A DNA stretch of 64,000 bases, from contig JABAKD010000023.1 of NCBI GenBank assembly GCA_012845835.1, forward strand, positions 13,160,862 to 13,224,861, in the 5' to 3' direction. This DNA is from Undaria pinnatifida. Its lineage: Eukaryota; Sar; Phaeophyceae; Laminariales; Alariaceae. Under the pieces are notes generated by a model. The model searched no databases. It saw nothing but the letters and a program-made list of their open reading frames with translations, and was not told the origin of the DNA. Below, in pieces: positions 33,505-47,200 of the stretch; within the stretch, counting starts at the first letter, position 1, and the number at the start of each line of letters is the position of its first letter. The translations under genes were made by a program, and so were the position numbers.

Positions 33505-35238
33505 CAGGGATGTGTACGGAGTAAGATCCGCACCGCGAGTTAGGGTTTTTACGGAGCGGATTGACAAACCGCACCGCTCCGTGACAAAACCAGACAACGG
33601 ATAACCGATCCGTCCAAATCCGTGAAGTAGGTCAAGGGCGGATATCCGCTCCGCTTTGCTCCGTGACGCATGGTGGAAATCCGCTCCGCTCCGTGAAACG
33701 TTTTCAAGGACAAAAATCCGCTCCGCAAAAATCCGTGATTTGAAAAGAGCGCGGATATCCGCTCCGCTCCGCTCCGTCACGACAAAATAAAATCCGCACC
33801 GCTCCGTATGATGTTTTTCTCCAGTGGCCAGATCCGTAAGTAACGGATAATTTACGGAGCGGATTGGTCTGCTCCGTAGATGATCCGTGACCAATCCGTA
33901 GACAGTGGCGGATTAAACCGTGTGAAGGTCACGGGTTTTGAGCCTTCAACAATTGTTCTGAATAGCGGATAACTTATACAAATACCGTTCTTGGCCAGGA
34001 CTCTCCAGATACGGTTCTGAAATTTTAAAATTATCGTATAAATTTGTGCTGCTATCAGCCATACACACCGCGGTTGGCCGACGTCCTGCTCCGCACACAA
34101 AACGCGGACACTACTCGTGAGTGGTACGAACACACAAACACTGCAACGCAGCAGCGCAGCCGCGGTACGCACGCATAGGATGCCAGATGTCATGGATTCT
34201 TCTGGCGATGCAGCGGCTGAGCTGCAGCAATCCTCGCCTTCAACCGAGCCTCCTGCTCCTTCTTGTCCCTCTCCGACACCGGAGGATCCAACTAGTACTG
34301 CTGCTGTGCGGGCATCCACAACTCCAGCCGAGAACACATCATCACGATGTACCGCTGTTGCTGCTGAGGAAATTGTCTCTGTTTTCATTTTTTCTGTCTC
34401 TGTTTTCTTTTTTCTTTTTTCTTGTTTCTTTTTTCGGTTTTCCTGTTTTTTGTTTTTTGTTTTTGTCGCGGCGATGGAATTGTTGAAGTATCTGGTACTT
34501 TGTAGGAGTACTTGCGTACTTACCTATTTACCAGAGATGTGCGCGGAATTCATGCTCTTGCGCGCCTGCTGTACCAACTCTGGTCAATCTGTTCTACTCG
34601 GAGTATTTCTTTTTCACCCTTCTCTCAATCCAAGTGTTCTTTCAGACATCCTTTTTTTTTTTTATATGAAGGGGACTCGACGCGTGCGGGCGCGAGATTC
34701 TTTCCATGCTCGCCACCCCTCTCCGCCATGTATAACTCCGAGAACAACGTGTCTATCCGTAGTTAGTTTCTGATATCAGGAGAAATCCGGTCAACATCCG
34801 CGGATAACCGTCCAATATTACGGATTCCTTGATACGGTTTTGCGTGGATAAACGCAGCGGATTTGTACGGTTTGCTCGACGGAGTGGACAATCCGCTCCG
34901 TGAAAAAATCCGTCTGACGGATATCCGCTCCGCAACAATCCGCACAAATCTCGATGCCGGATATCCGCTCCGTAAAAATCCGTGACTTTTTTCTGTGAGC
35001 GAATATCCGCTCCGCTCCGCTCCGTGACAAATTAAAAAATCCGCTCCGCTCCGTGACATCCATGAACATAACGGATATCCGCCATGTCGTAATCCGCGGT
35101 TTTTTTTTGGACAGAAATCCGCACCGTGACAATCCGCAACTTTTTGCTAGAGCGAATATCCGCTCCGCTCCGCTCCGTCAGATTCTAAAAATAAAAAATC
35201 CGCACCGCGGTGCGGATCTTACTCCGTACACATCCCTG
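33505..35238. mobile_element. hAT-like non-autonomous element with 8-bp target duplication
   Basis: The left end CAGGGATGTGTACGGAGTAA and the right end TTACTCCGTACACATCCCTG are exact inverted repeats for more than 30 bp. Both ends are flanked by the same 8 bases, GTTATCAT (33,497-33,504 and 35,239-35,246). CAGGG termini and an 8-bp duplication are hallmarks of hAT transposons. About 400 bp at each end is packed with CCGCTCCGCTCCGTGAC-type subterminal repeats. The unique middle (about 33,910-34,760) has one open frame starting at 34,117, Ser/Pro/Thr/Ala-rich, which may be a remnant of a transposase N-terminus. I see no catalytic domain. Confidence 0.92.
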
Positions 35239-35246
35239 GTTATCAT
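35239..35246. repeat. 8-bp target-site duplication, right (GTTATCAT)
   Basis: Identical to bases 33,497-33,504. Confidence 0.92.
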
Positions 35247-35264
35247 ATATGTCTAATACCCCCG

Positions 35265-35690
35265 TTTCCGATATCATATCATATATCATATCATATACAC
35301 TATATATCATATCATATCATACAACCATAGCGTATCATACTATCATATCATACTATACTATCGAATATCATGCCATGCTATCATCTCTTACTAACATACT
35401 ATCATATACTATCATTCTTTCAGATCACAAATTCATACTATCATATCTTGCTAAGATAATATCGTAATATTATATCATTTCGTACTATCATAAAATATCA
35501 TACCACCCCATCATACTATCACACTATCATATCGTATCATATCATACTATCATATCATATCATACTACCATACCATATGGCACTATCATACCATATTATA
35601 CTAGCATACGATATCACACTATCATACCATATCATACTACCATACCATATCATACCATCATACCATATCATACTCGCACCAGTGACTCGT
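35265..35690 (+). repeat. ATCATACT low-complexity array
   Basis: CATATCATACTATCAT-like units run for about 420 bp directly to the right of the hAT-like element. Confidence 0.9.
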
Positions 35691-36817
35691 GACGTCGCTG
35701 AAATCAATACTTTAGGCGAATTGCTTGGCGAAGCGTAGCTACCCGTTCGTTCCATGTGGCGGACTCATACCGCCAAAAACTTCACCACTACCACCAAAGG
35801 CTTCAACACCGCCAAGGAACAGAGGAGTGACTCGACGCGAGTGAACCCGAACCACCGCACAAAAAAGCGTCCTTCTTTAGACTTCCCCCCCGAAGCTTTG
35901 GTCTGACGTGAACCCTTTATCCAAACTCGTCAGCACGCCACTCTTGTTTCGCGATATGCACGTCCCGTTTACATATAGCTCATTGTGCGTTAGGTTGCTC
36001 GTTCGGTTTTGCTCAAAAGTTGGCTGTTGTTGGGGAAGGTATGGCGCTCTTCACGTGAGGACCCCCTAAACACAATGGCAGGTACCGCGGCATATATAGT
36101 CTATGTCTTCAGGGAAACACAAAGATAGGTTTCGCCCGAAAACGCTCCCATGCCTTAGTTACGCAAAAAAAAAGAATTTTATGCCCAAAACAACATAATA
36201 GTAAGGAGCTTTCAAGGAATTGGGGTCAAAGGCGATCCGTATTCATAAACAAGTCAGGACCAAAATGTGTCACATACTCTGTCGTAGCATACGTTTCGCG
36301 ACAATACCGATTGCGTCCCAACAATACTGGTTCAAGACGAGATCAACTCGAGCAAGTTATCTAAACGCGACGCATGCTGCGCTAGAGGTGTGCCCGTGTG
36401 GAGATCTATAATATCATTATTTTAACCTCACGTCATCTTTCCACGCCTAAGTACCCCCACGTTTGGCTCAAACACTTTTTGAGTATGGAGGGACGTGTTC
36501 ACTCTTGCAAAAATAGTCTGAATCTGAACGTCGATCCTGTTTAACTACGTTGTGGTTGGATATTAAACTGCTTATTAAAAAATACGTCAGCTGTGAGTTC
36601 GAGGAATCAATGTATAAGGGCCTCGAGATACTTATCTTTGTTGCACGCTGCGTGATATATGTCTTGTGCGTCTAGAGCGAAAGAGTGCGTTCCTCCGGCG
36701 AAGTGAACAGTATTGTTTCTGAAAGTCCAACGTTTAGGTAAGATATACAACTCATCAGGTAGAGAGCCTCAGCAAGAAAAAGCGTCAAGCCAAGAACCTT
36801 GTAGGAAAAAATTGGGT

Positions 36818-37065
36818 GACCGTCTACCGCAGCATTTTTGTTTTGTGAAGTTCTTCAATTTTTGGGTGGTTAAGACCTCTCCCAAGAACTGATGTATGTG
36901 GGGAAAAAAAAAACTGCCATCGCCTGTAATATAGTACATGGCCTAGTTATAAAACAAGAAAAAATGTCGTGTTTCCGACGATTTATGGTTAAAAGAGTGC
37001 CTCTCATTCGGAAACCGTTCCAGACGAAAAGAGTGCCTCCCCCTCTATTGCAGCCCGTGTCTGTT
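36818..37065 (-). mobile_element. MITE-A copy, reverse
   Basis: TCTACCGCAGCA, GGTGGTTAAGACCTCTCCCA, CATGGCCTAG, TTTCCGACGATTTATGGTTA and CTCTATTGCAGCCCGTGTCT. Confidence 0.8.
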
Positions 37066-37089
37066 CTTGTTCTCTGCTAATCAGGTTCG

Positions 37090-37362
37090 ACGTATGCTGA
37101 AATACTACAGAGATGCGGTGTTTTTTTTCATGAGGTTCCTCGATTTTCGGAGCTCAAGACCTCCCCCAAAAACCGACTTGTTGGGGAGAAAAGTGAAACT
37201 GCTACCGGTTACGGTAGAACATCCCATGGTCTAGCTACAAACCGAGAATATTTAGATGCAAAAAAAAAGTTCCGCTTCCGACGATTATGAGTTAAGGAAC
37301 CATCACGGCCATTATCAAAAAATTTCAGACGAAAATTGCTACCACTACGGTAGCGTGTGTTG
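37090..37362 (-). mobile_element. MITE-A copy, reverse
   Basis: GAGGTTCCTCGATTTTCGGA, GACCTCCCCCAAAAACCGAC, CATCCCATGGTCTAG, TTCCGACGATTATGAGTTAA and GCTACCACTACGGTAGCGTG. It is in tandem with the previous copy. Confidence 0.8.
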
Positions 37363-37519
37363 TTTAGGTGCGTGATGTATGCAAAAACCTCATGGGGTGC
37401 GGAGCCTGAGGAAAAACACAGGCGCACTTATCCTCCGTGGCTTTAAAGGGGCTAGCACGATAAACAACCCCGGTGCGCTATCTATGCACTCGACGAACAG
37501 TACGTTTGGCAGAGTTACG

Positions 37520-38062
37520 TATAAGCCATCAAGACGTTTAAGCCGTGTTTTTTATGGGCCAGTCAGAATCGTTTAGCCTTAAAGGGGAACCAAGGCCACG
37601 AGAGGGGAGGGTGCACCCTTTCTCATTACCGCGTTTTCACCACTCACACCCCGGTGAGTTTTGTACCTCGCTGACAAAAAATACCTTAGGGGATTTGTTT
37701 GGCGCAGTGTAGCAAACCATTCCGTTGGGGGTTCGTTTTGCAGAATGAACACAGCTTGCGCGCTTCAGGGCACAATGGAACAGGGGGAGGCACTCGCGCA
37801 AGTGACCCCGAGCAACTGCAAAGAAAGGCGCTAAATGTAACCACCACCCTACCGTGGCCTAGCCCGGTAAACAACTGCAGCGGGCTATGCGCTCAACAAA
37901 CAATACTCGTGTAAGCCATCAACGACACTAAACGAACTCCATGTGTCACTCAGAATCGTTTACGCCAAGAGGTGCAAACCCCATCTTAGCTCCGCTTAAG
38001 ACGTCCTTTAGCCAGCTAATGTGTCCGTCAGAATGGTTTAAGCCAAAAGATGGTAACCCCCA
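37520..38062 (+). repeat. Degenerate direct repeats downstream of the TauE/SafE stop
   Basis: TAAGCCATCAA...GTCAGAATCGTTTA-type units recur near 37,528, 37,911 and 37,995. A reverse PAL element (GGCACTCGCGCAAGTGACCC at 37,790) sits between them. Confidence 0.65.
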
Positions 38063-38144
38063 GCTTAGTTACGTTTATGACATGTAAGACAATAATTGTT
38101 ACGTTTAACACAATCGCCTGAGGCACTCCCGTCGAAGTACGGCG

Positions 38145-38277
38145 TCACCGGCGTCTGACAACGTTTGCTGCAGCTGTGGCGGCAGCGGAAGAAGCTCTGG
38201 CGGCCGCGATCGTACGCACTCCCATAACGACCATTAGGCACGAGAACACCCACTTCAGGCTTGCCTCGTCCAAGTGT
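38145..38277 (-). CDS. TauE/SafE exon H (last helix and C-terminus)
   Basis: Acceptor GGGCATGATGCAG; the first base completes an Arg split from exon G. The peptide HLDEASLKWVFSCLMVVMGV continues RTIAAARASSAAATAAANVV and RRR, then TGA. The DEA.L...F...M...G.RT pattern is the usual final helix of the family, followed by an Ala-rich tail. Confidence 0.9.
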
Positions 38278-41200
38278 CTGCATCATGCCCGAGACGTGTA
38301 ACAGGCAGGGAGGGAAGGAACAGCAGAGTTAGTGAAGCGGGTGAAGAGGAAGCAAGAAGGAGTTACTTAGTTTGTAGTACTTTTAAAGAAGGCGGTAAGA
38401 CACCGTGAGGTACTATTACTATCGTTATTGTAGGGAGTACCAAAGCATCCGCGAATCAGAATGCACACGAAGTACACAAAAGAAACGACGTACATCGTCT
38501 GTTTTTCGCCAACCGTCTTTGGTCCTCTGATTACTACTACCATATATATATATATACTTCCCCCGTAGTATTACAGCAAGTACAAACATCATCCGACCGT
38601 TGAAGACACACGCGACGGCACAGGTGAAACCGTTTTTTTTCTGAGCCCTGTCGCCTGAGGAGCTCTCTATGCGTCACCAAAAAAAGTCATTTAGGGAAAA
38701 CTGAAATTGCCTGCTAGGTATTGAAAAATTCCCTTGGTATAGCTATTAAAAGAAATCAAATATATTGCAAAGCAAAAAAGGCAACCCCGGTGACTGCCGG
38801 CTGCTGCGCCACTGTTTTTTTGAGGTACCTCAATCAAGACCTATCCCAAAAAACAATTTTTGGAGAAAACAAAATTGCTAATGGACGAAAATTCCAGTGA
38901 ACTAGGTACACGACGCGAGCCACGCCAAAGAAAACAAATGATTGTGGGTTAAGGAGCCCCGTGATTCAGAATCGGTTCTCGACAGAAAGAGGTATACCTT
39001 AATATGGCGTATTACGACGATTGTGGGTTAAGGAGCCCCGTCATTCAGGAACATTTTCGCCAGAAAGAGGTATACCTCAATACAATTCCGATGATTGTGG
39101 GTTAAGGAGCCCCGTCATTCAGGAACATTTTCGCCAGAAAGAGGTATACCTCAATACAATTCCGATGATTGTGGGTTAAGGAGTCCCGTCATTCAGAAAA
39201 CGTTCTCGCCAGAAAGAGGTATACCTTAGTATGGCGTATTACGACGATTGTGGGTTGAGGAACCCCGTCATTCACAAAACGTTATCGCCAGAAAGAGGTA
39301 TACCTCAATACAATTCCGATGATTGTGGGTTGAGGAGTCCCGTCATTCACAAAACGTTATCGCCAGAAAGAGGTATACCTTAGTATGGCGTATTACGACG
39401 ATTGTGGGTTGAGGAACCCCGTCATTCACAAAACGTTATCGCCAGAAAGAGGTATACCTTAATATGGCGTATTACGACGATTGTGGGTTGAGGAACCCCG
39501 TCATTCACAAAATATTATCGCCAGAAAGAGGTATACCTCAATACAATTCCGATGATTGTGGGTTGAGGAACCCCGTCATTCACAAAATATTCTCGCCAGA
39601 AAGAGGTATACCTTAATATGGCGTATTACGACGATTGTGGGTTGAGGAGTCCCGTCATTCACAATACGTTCTCGCCAGAAAGAGGTATACCTTAATATGG
39701 CGTATTACGACGATTGTGGGTTGAGGAACCCCGTCATTCACAATACGTTCTCGCCAGAAAGAGGTATACCTCATTACATTTCCGATGATTGTGGGTTAAG
39801 GTGCCCCATCATTCAGAAAAAATAATTTTTCAAACGAAAAGTGCTACCTCTATCCTAGCATGCGTCGACTTTCGTCGATTTTCGTCGATTTTGGGTTAAG
39901 GAGCTCGTCATTTTGAAAAAAAAAAAAAGGCTAGGATACCTATGCTGTAGCAGGCGTCTACAGCAATATCAGTAACACACGTACGTATGCTGCTGTAAAA
40001 CGCACCATATTGTTCATGAGTCTCCGTCCGACAGGAGCACTATCCTTGTTTTTACACGTTATTTTGGAGGGGAAACACAAGGGCCAATCTCGGGGCGTGG
40101 GTATAATACTAAAACAATTAAAAGTGCGCAAAGCGATTAAATGCCGACCAGTTCGGCATGAGTGGCCAGTTGGTTAAGAAATAACGTTGTTGATGGAGCG
40201 CTGAATGTACCTTCATAGAACGCGTTAAAAGAACGTTTCTTTTTTTTCTGTTCGACCAAGGCCACGACAGAGGTACTACTTGAGGTATACCACTCTTTGG
40301 GTGAAAAAAATCTGAACGACGGGCTCCTTAATAATCCAAAACCGTCGCTATCACCATCTCCTTGCATCGGAGTTTGTTTCCTTGTATACCTTGGTGATGG
40401 GATTGCGCATCTCGTACAACCCTTTGTCTTCTCTTAAATTCAGTTCCTTGGTCAGGTATATATAGTATAGAGCTCATCCAGCCAGAAGCCTCAGAATAAA
40501 ATGGGTGTACCTCTTCCATAGCATGCGCCTCTCATCCATCATGTCCATCACATCCATCACATTCTCGCCCTAGGTCTGCGGCCACCTCCCTTTCGAACCT
40601 CAGCGGACATATATCGGACCCATCTCCACCTTACCCGCTACGGTATCCATACGAGCCTGGATGCCACACGCTGTGGCAGAAGTATGCATAAACGAGTCGT
40701 CTCACGGTACGCGTGAAGCAGATTCGAAAAAAAATCTGAGCTCCTAAGACGAGAAGCTCAATGTTTCACCATCATCACCCCAAGTATGATGACTTCGAAC
40801 CCCAAGTATGATGACTTCGAGGGCATCCAACCGCGCAGCCTGACAAACAAATATATGCGCTAGTTCTAAAGCAAGCGTGCTAGTAAATATATCGGACCAA
40901 CCGTCAGTTCCTCGGTTGAGGAGAGCAACTGGACGGGTATACCTTTTTTGGCGCGTAAAGTGCAACCCTTACCGCACTCTAGAGGGATGACTATCAGGTT
41001 TCCACAAAAGAAAGGCATTCAGACGATTATTTTTTCGTTAACGCATTTACTGCTGAAAACCCTTTTTTGGCGACATAACCGCTTGGAATTAGAATAGGGA
41101 GGGGTCTTGCGGCTCCAAAAGGGGTTAAGAAGCCGCGTCATTCAGAATGCATGCTTGCAAAAAAGTACTGCGCCTATCGAAAAGCACACCATCGGGGCAA

Positions 41201-44200
41201 GAGCAACGTGTCCGAAACCACCCGAATGCAGAAGATAACGACGGCGCCGCAAGGACCTCTTGCCGCAAGACGTTAACAACGGTAGTCAACTGGTTGGCGT
41301 GGGCTGATTGAATGAGGAATCGCAGATAAGAATGTCGGTCGTTGGCGAAAAGCAAGGTTAATACGTACTCAGGCAAGGTTAGGAGGAAATCAGGTCTATG
41401 TTTGGGCGAGGTGCAAATTAGAAGATTGCATTCGCCATTTTATCGAGTCGTTTCTCCCTACGCCCGTGAGAAGTCATATCTTGCCTAGCTTGTAAAAAAT
41501 GTGATAAACGATCGACGAACCACCGGGTATCTCTTTACGTCAACACGTCAACCTAAACAGAAACATGTACCTTAGGACGACCTCAAAGTGCCGACAAGAC
41601 ATCATCAATACAGCAGCACGGATCCCCCAAAAGTGCGGTATCCCCATATAAGGCGGTATCCCTACATAAGGCGGTCAAACTCGCGTGGCGCGTCTCGGAG
41701 ATCGCACATATTACCTGGAATGGATCAGGCGGCTTCCCCCCATAAGGCGGTCATAATGCTCCATCAATACCACACCACCGCCTTTCTGTGAGACCCCTAC
41801 TGTACCATAAGAAAACGTCCGGAAAATAGGTCGAGAGACCAACATGTCCATCCAATACATAAATATGACAGTGAACGTTACGTTTCGAAAAGTTGGAGCT
41901 TACCTTGCAGCGTACTTCCCCCCGACAAAAGCGCCCACCCCTGTTCCCAGAGCCAATGGGAGCGCAATCTTCGGAATCAAGTTCCCCTGTGAGGAAAAGA
42001 AAAAACAACAAGCACGGGTTAAATTACCATCGAAAAATCGAGCAAATCCCACACAAGAACTCACTCGTTCCAAAAATCGACCAAATCGAAATGCACACGA
42101 TCGATCGGAACCTGACATGACATGCCATAGATGGATTCAAATCGACTACACAAACAAAAACAAAAAAAGGAAAGCTTACCGAGGAGGACCTTCTCCCTAG
42201 AAAACAGGACGACATCTATCACCAATCGTGAAAAAAAAAAGACGGCGACAACAAACTAGAGCGTGTAACACATATTCATCTTACGTACGTAAATTAAGGC
42301 CTCCCACGGGGATAGGGGATGTGGACGTTGCGGAAACCCGGGGGTTTGCCTTATCCATGCCTACGGTCAAAACGGCTTCGAACGCTTGCCACGCGCGACA
42401 CACTGCACGCGGATGGCGCCGAAACCTCGACGGCATAGACCGCAGGGTGCCAATTGCGTCCACCCGCCCCCGCCTGGTGTTCAGATTCAGATCCGAGCAC
42501 GAAGAGATATGTCAGAAAGCGGACGGAAAAAATGGCAGTTTGAACTGTACATAAAAACATTACGCCTGGTACGGTCAAAGTACAAAGGTTTACCACTTTC
42601 TGTCAAAACCATTTCGTGCATGACAGGACTCCGTAACCCAAAAAAATAAAAAAAGAATCGTCAGAACTTCATTACTGTTTCGCGTATAGCTTACTGTTTT
42701 AGTATACTTAGGGTATGTGCCTGGTAATGGAGTTGCACTTTCGGATTTTTACTCAAACCAAAGCTTCTGGCCGAGGACTAGATCCAAAAAAACAAAAAGG
42801 ACGAGCCTAAGAACAAAACATTATGTTCAACCGATCGAACACATCGACCATTGTCGGCCAACGGAAAGGGGTCGAGGACCAAGGTCGGAATGCTCAGGGC
42901 GGGGCCATAACTGCACCAAGTCCGGCGCAAGGCTGTCTCCTCATGGCTTGGGGCTTTGTTCGTTGGTGAGCTTGCGCAAGTCCCACACTACACAGAATGA
43001 TGACGTACGGGGTGGCTATCTTGGCTAGTTAGCTATCTCCATTATCTCCGCTTATCCCCAGATTTTCCGTCGGGTCCGAATACAACGGCAGCTTGCGCTG
43101 CCGAGGTGGTAGCGGGGACGGCCGGTCCGGACACCTCGCGCTGTCGCTACCCCAAGAACTGAAGGACACGCCAGCTAGCGCTGGATTGCGAATACAGTTG
43201 AGTTTTATCGACACACGACGTGAATGAGAACACGTGGAGGTGTGATGAGCTGAAGCCTTGCTTTTTTTTGCCCATCCGCCGGAAGATCATCAAAACATGA
43301 GAAAAAAAAAAAAGGTCAGGTTGGCGTCCTTGACTTGTTTCTCGTGGTAATGCATGTCTTGATGAGGTTCCGCGAGGCATCTCCCAGCGTACACAGCGAA
43401 GGCGCCGGTTGATCGCACAAGTGAATGGAGAACAGCAGAACAAAGGTCTTCTTGTCATTTTCTGAACCTCTCAAGTTTACGGCACATGTATATGTATTTG
43501 TGGTATACCTTCTTACCTTCTTATCTCTATTCGTAGAAAGACGCGTGCTACGATAGAGGTAGTAAGGTATACCCTTTTTTGGCGAAAATATTTTGCGGGT
43601 GACTGAGCTTCTTCACCCGGCAATCGTCAAATTTTCATCGGATTTCTGCAACAATTGAGTGATTTCCGGGTACCTCAGCCATGGATGGGTCTGTTTACTC
43701 CAAATCGTCGTCCGGTTGTACACTCAGTTTACTCCAAATATCATTTTTGGGAAGTTAAGGTGCAGAGTTCCTCAAGTCAAGACCCTTGCAGGGGGGGGAA
43801 AAAAAAATGTGCATTTCTGGCGTAGCATTCGGCACGAGCCGTTTTTTCTCTTCTAATATTTTATTTTCCATCTCCTCTATCACCCTTCTGCTATCATCGC
43901 CCCCCCCCCCCGCCCCCCCCCCCCCCCCCCCCCCCCCCGACTACAGCAGTACGTGCCTTCATTTTCACCATCATTTTTATCGCGTGAAAAAAAACAGCAC
44001 TTTCTTCCCTCGTCGACTCGCGTCCAATTGTACAGCCCTGAAGACGATTTACATAATATACATATGTATATATATACACATTCTACGGTCGCTATGGGTG
44101 CACCAACCACTCCATTCATAAGGGTCCTCATTTCGGAGGAGTTCTGCAAGTATCGCTTTCACCCAAACGCTGATCTCGGAAAAAAAAAAACTAAAGCCGG

Positions 44201-47200
44201 CGATAAAATCCCCCATGTCCTACGCATTCCAACCAAGAGAGAACATTTTGGGTTAAAGGGTCTGGTGATCCAGAAACCATTGTATCCTCCAAAAACAAAA
44301 AAGTGGTACCTCTACTCGTCAAAACACAAAACCCGGTATCCTCGATCGCGACCGAAAAACAATAACAAAACAGTAACACACAGAATAGGCCCGACGCTTA
44401 ATGGCAGGGCTGTGTATCGGTAGCATTTAACGATACCACATATGCGCGATCGAAGTACAACACGCCGCATGCAAAACTTATTTTTGATGAAAAAAAAACA
44501 TTTTTGGTCGATCTCACAGCTGAAGTGTATTTTTTTCAGTTTCCAAATAGATCGTAGATCGGCGCAGCCGATATATCGATATTTTTCGTCGCCGCTATTT
44601 CGCAAAAGTATGAGCCGGCGAGCACAGCCGAGCTGACGCGCGAAGGCGCGGAAGCTCGCTGAGCGAGGCCCGACTGGCTGCCCCCCCGGCTGGCGGAGGG
44701 GGAGGGCGCTGGAAGTGCCGCCAGAGGCAGGAAAATCGAGCACTTGCGCTTCACTTCCCATCAAAATTGGTCCCAAGTGCGCCATCGAAATTGGCTTTGT
44801 TCCGCCAATAAAACTGAGCGAGGACACAGAAAAAACACGTTTTACTATATATTTTGTTGTTGCACACTTCTATGCAGAAAAACACAACGAAAACCAGCAC
44901 TGGCCAGCACAGAAACTACCACGTACAGCCTGTTAATTGTTCTAAAATCGATTAAAGTGAAAAAAAAGGGCATCATACATATAGCCGCATAGCCGGCCAA
45001 AGTGGCAACGAACACGTAAGCACTTGAATTTTACCCTACCCACGTTACTGCCCAACAAGGTGAACCGACTGATACAACGTCAGCAAAGCAAGTATCTCAA
45101 AATTTAGAAGAGCACAGAGGAACATCCTACAAGCACCGTGGTGTTGCCGATTGTATGTACGAGTAGCAGGTGCTACTCTTGCGCTGTTTTCTCAACACTA
45201 TCATACACTGCGCTCCTTCCAAATTCGTGCTGACACTATCGTCTTTTACGGGCAGACGTCCTCCACTTCCCTGTCACACTCCATGCGACGTTACGGAGGT
45301 ACACAGTGGTTTCTTTCAACTGACATGCGCGTGCTCTTGTTGTTTGCTACTAATGCTGTTGCAGGAGGTTGTGTGTGATGCAACTCGTTGAGACGAGGTG
45401 TATATCCCCTATTTCCCTGCCACGTATGCCTCCCTACTCTGTAAAAAACACGTTCGCTAATAAATCGGCAAAAATATCGGCTCGACTTCCCGATAACAAA
45501 TATTTATCGGATCGTCCGATATATCGAAAAACATCGGTACCGATATACAGCCCAACTTAATAGCGCGCTTGTTGGCAAGAAAAAGGTTTCTGAATTACGG
45601 TATATATTAGCCCCCATTGTATATCATCGGAATTCACGCGAGCTAGCGCTGGATTCACGCCAGCTAGCGCTGGATTCACGCCAGGTAGCGCTGGATTTCG
45701 AACGCAATTGAGTTAAATCAACACACGACGTGTGTGAGAATACGTGGAAGTTGTGGTGGGCTTTAATCTTTACTTTTTATGTTTCCCCATCCGGCGGATG
45801 ATATAAAATTAAAATAAAAGAAGAAATTTAATGTTTTACGAAATAAAAAAAACATGATTCGAATACCTGGGCCACGGGTCGGGTTGCTCGCCAGTTTGCT
45901 AAAAAATAACTACTGCTGTTGGGTAGGGCATAGAGCTAGCTCCTTGAGCACATGTGACCACCCTCCAGAGAGGAAAAGGCCGGCGCACGTGTTTGAAGTA
46001 GGATGTGTGAACGGCCCGACGCAAACAATCAGTCAAAACATCAAACGACCTACGAACAAGGAAACTAGGTGCATCGGGAACCTGGGAATTTAAAAGCACC
46101 ACGCGACTAAGCCCAACAGCAAGGGCTCTTCGGATCACAAAAAAAAAATACGAGCTATGGCGAGAAACCTACGAACGAAGAAACTGGATGCATTGGGTAC
46201 CTCAAACTTAACAGCACCCCGGGACAAGCAAAACAAGGCAACGCTCTCTCACAACAATCACAAGGAAAAAAAAAAAGTACTACCCGCAGTGGAAGCCAAA
46301 GGGCTTTCAGTACAGCGGTAGATGCCGATCGAACCGCTTTTAACCCCGTCTATTAATAGAATTCATTAGATCTTCATCCTAGCGCCGGACAAATCGACGA
46401 CGAAAGGCAGAGATTATGGCCGCGGCCACTGCTGGTTAGCTTAGCGATATTGAGGATAACATTGGTGTCCGAACGACATCAACGCGAAGACTCGTGCGAA
46501 ACGGGCGCAGGCAGCATGATCGTACTTCTACTGCTGCGGGTTCACGCTACTATGCGTAGACGCTTGAAAATAGCGCAATCGTTGTTTTCCTTCATCGTTA
46601 TTCGCGGGCCGGCCCCAAATGGGGTTAAACCTGAGTTGGTTTTTATCTTAGGAGCTCTCGAATCCGGGTACCCACGGCATACACAATTCACAAGCCAGTA
46701 AGCAAGCGCTGCCATAAACACAAAAACGCCGTACCTGTAGCAGGTGATATCTTTCCGGATAGCGGTACATCCCGACTTAAGCTTTAAAATTTGGCCTGAA
46801 TGGTCTTGTCTTAGGCCCTTTCGAATCTTGGTACCCACTACAATAAAACAAGCCAAAAAAATGCGAAAAAAAAAACAGGCGCCCTTGTAATCACGAAAAA
46901 AAGTCCTAGATCTCGTAGTGGGTGATAAGTACCTTTCAGTGTAGAGGTACATCCCGATTTAACCGGTCGTACGTCCCGAGTAGTCTTATCTTGGGCGCTT
47001 TACATGACCATTAAATCGCTTCTATTTAAGTTCCGAGTAGTCTTATCTTGGGCGCTTTACATGACCATTAAATCGCTTCTATTTAAGTTCCGAGTAGTCT
47101 TATCTTGGGCGCTTTACATGCCCATTAAATTGCTTCTATCCAAGTCCCGAGTAGTCTTATCTTGGGCGCTTTACATTCCCATCAAATCGCTTCTATCCAA

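Noticed and set aside
34117..34773. 218-codon frame as a host gene
   Set aside because: It lies wholly inside the hAT-like element and turns into a poly-Phe/low-complexity run. At most a transposase N-terminal remnant.
38938..39830. CRISPR array
   Set aside because: Regular repeats, but the whole unit including the 'spacer' repeats, there are no cas genes, and flanks are a eukaryotic MITE. The same holds for 49,194-49,800.
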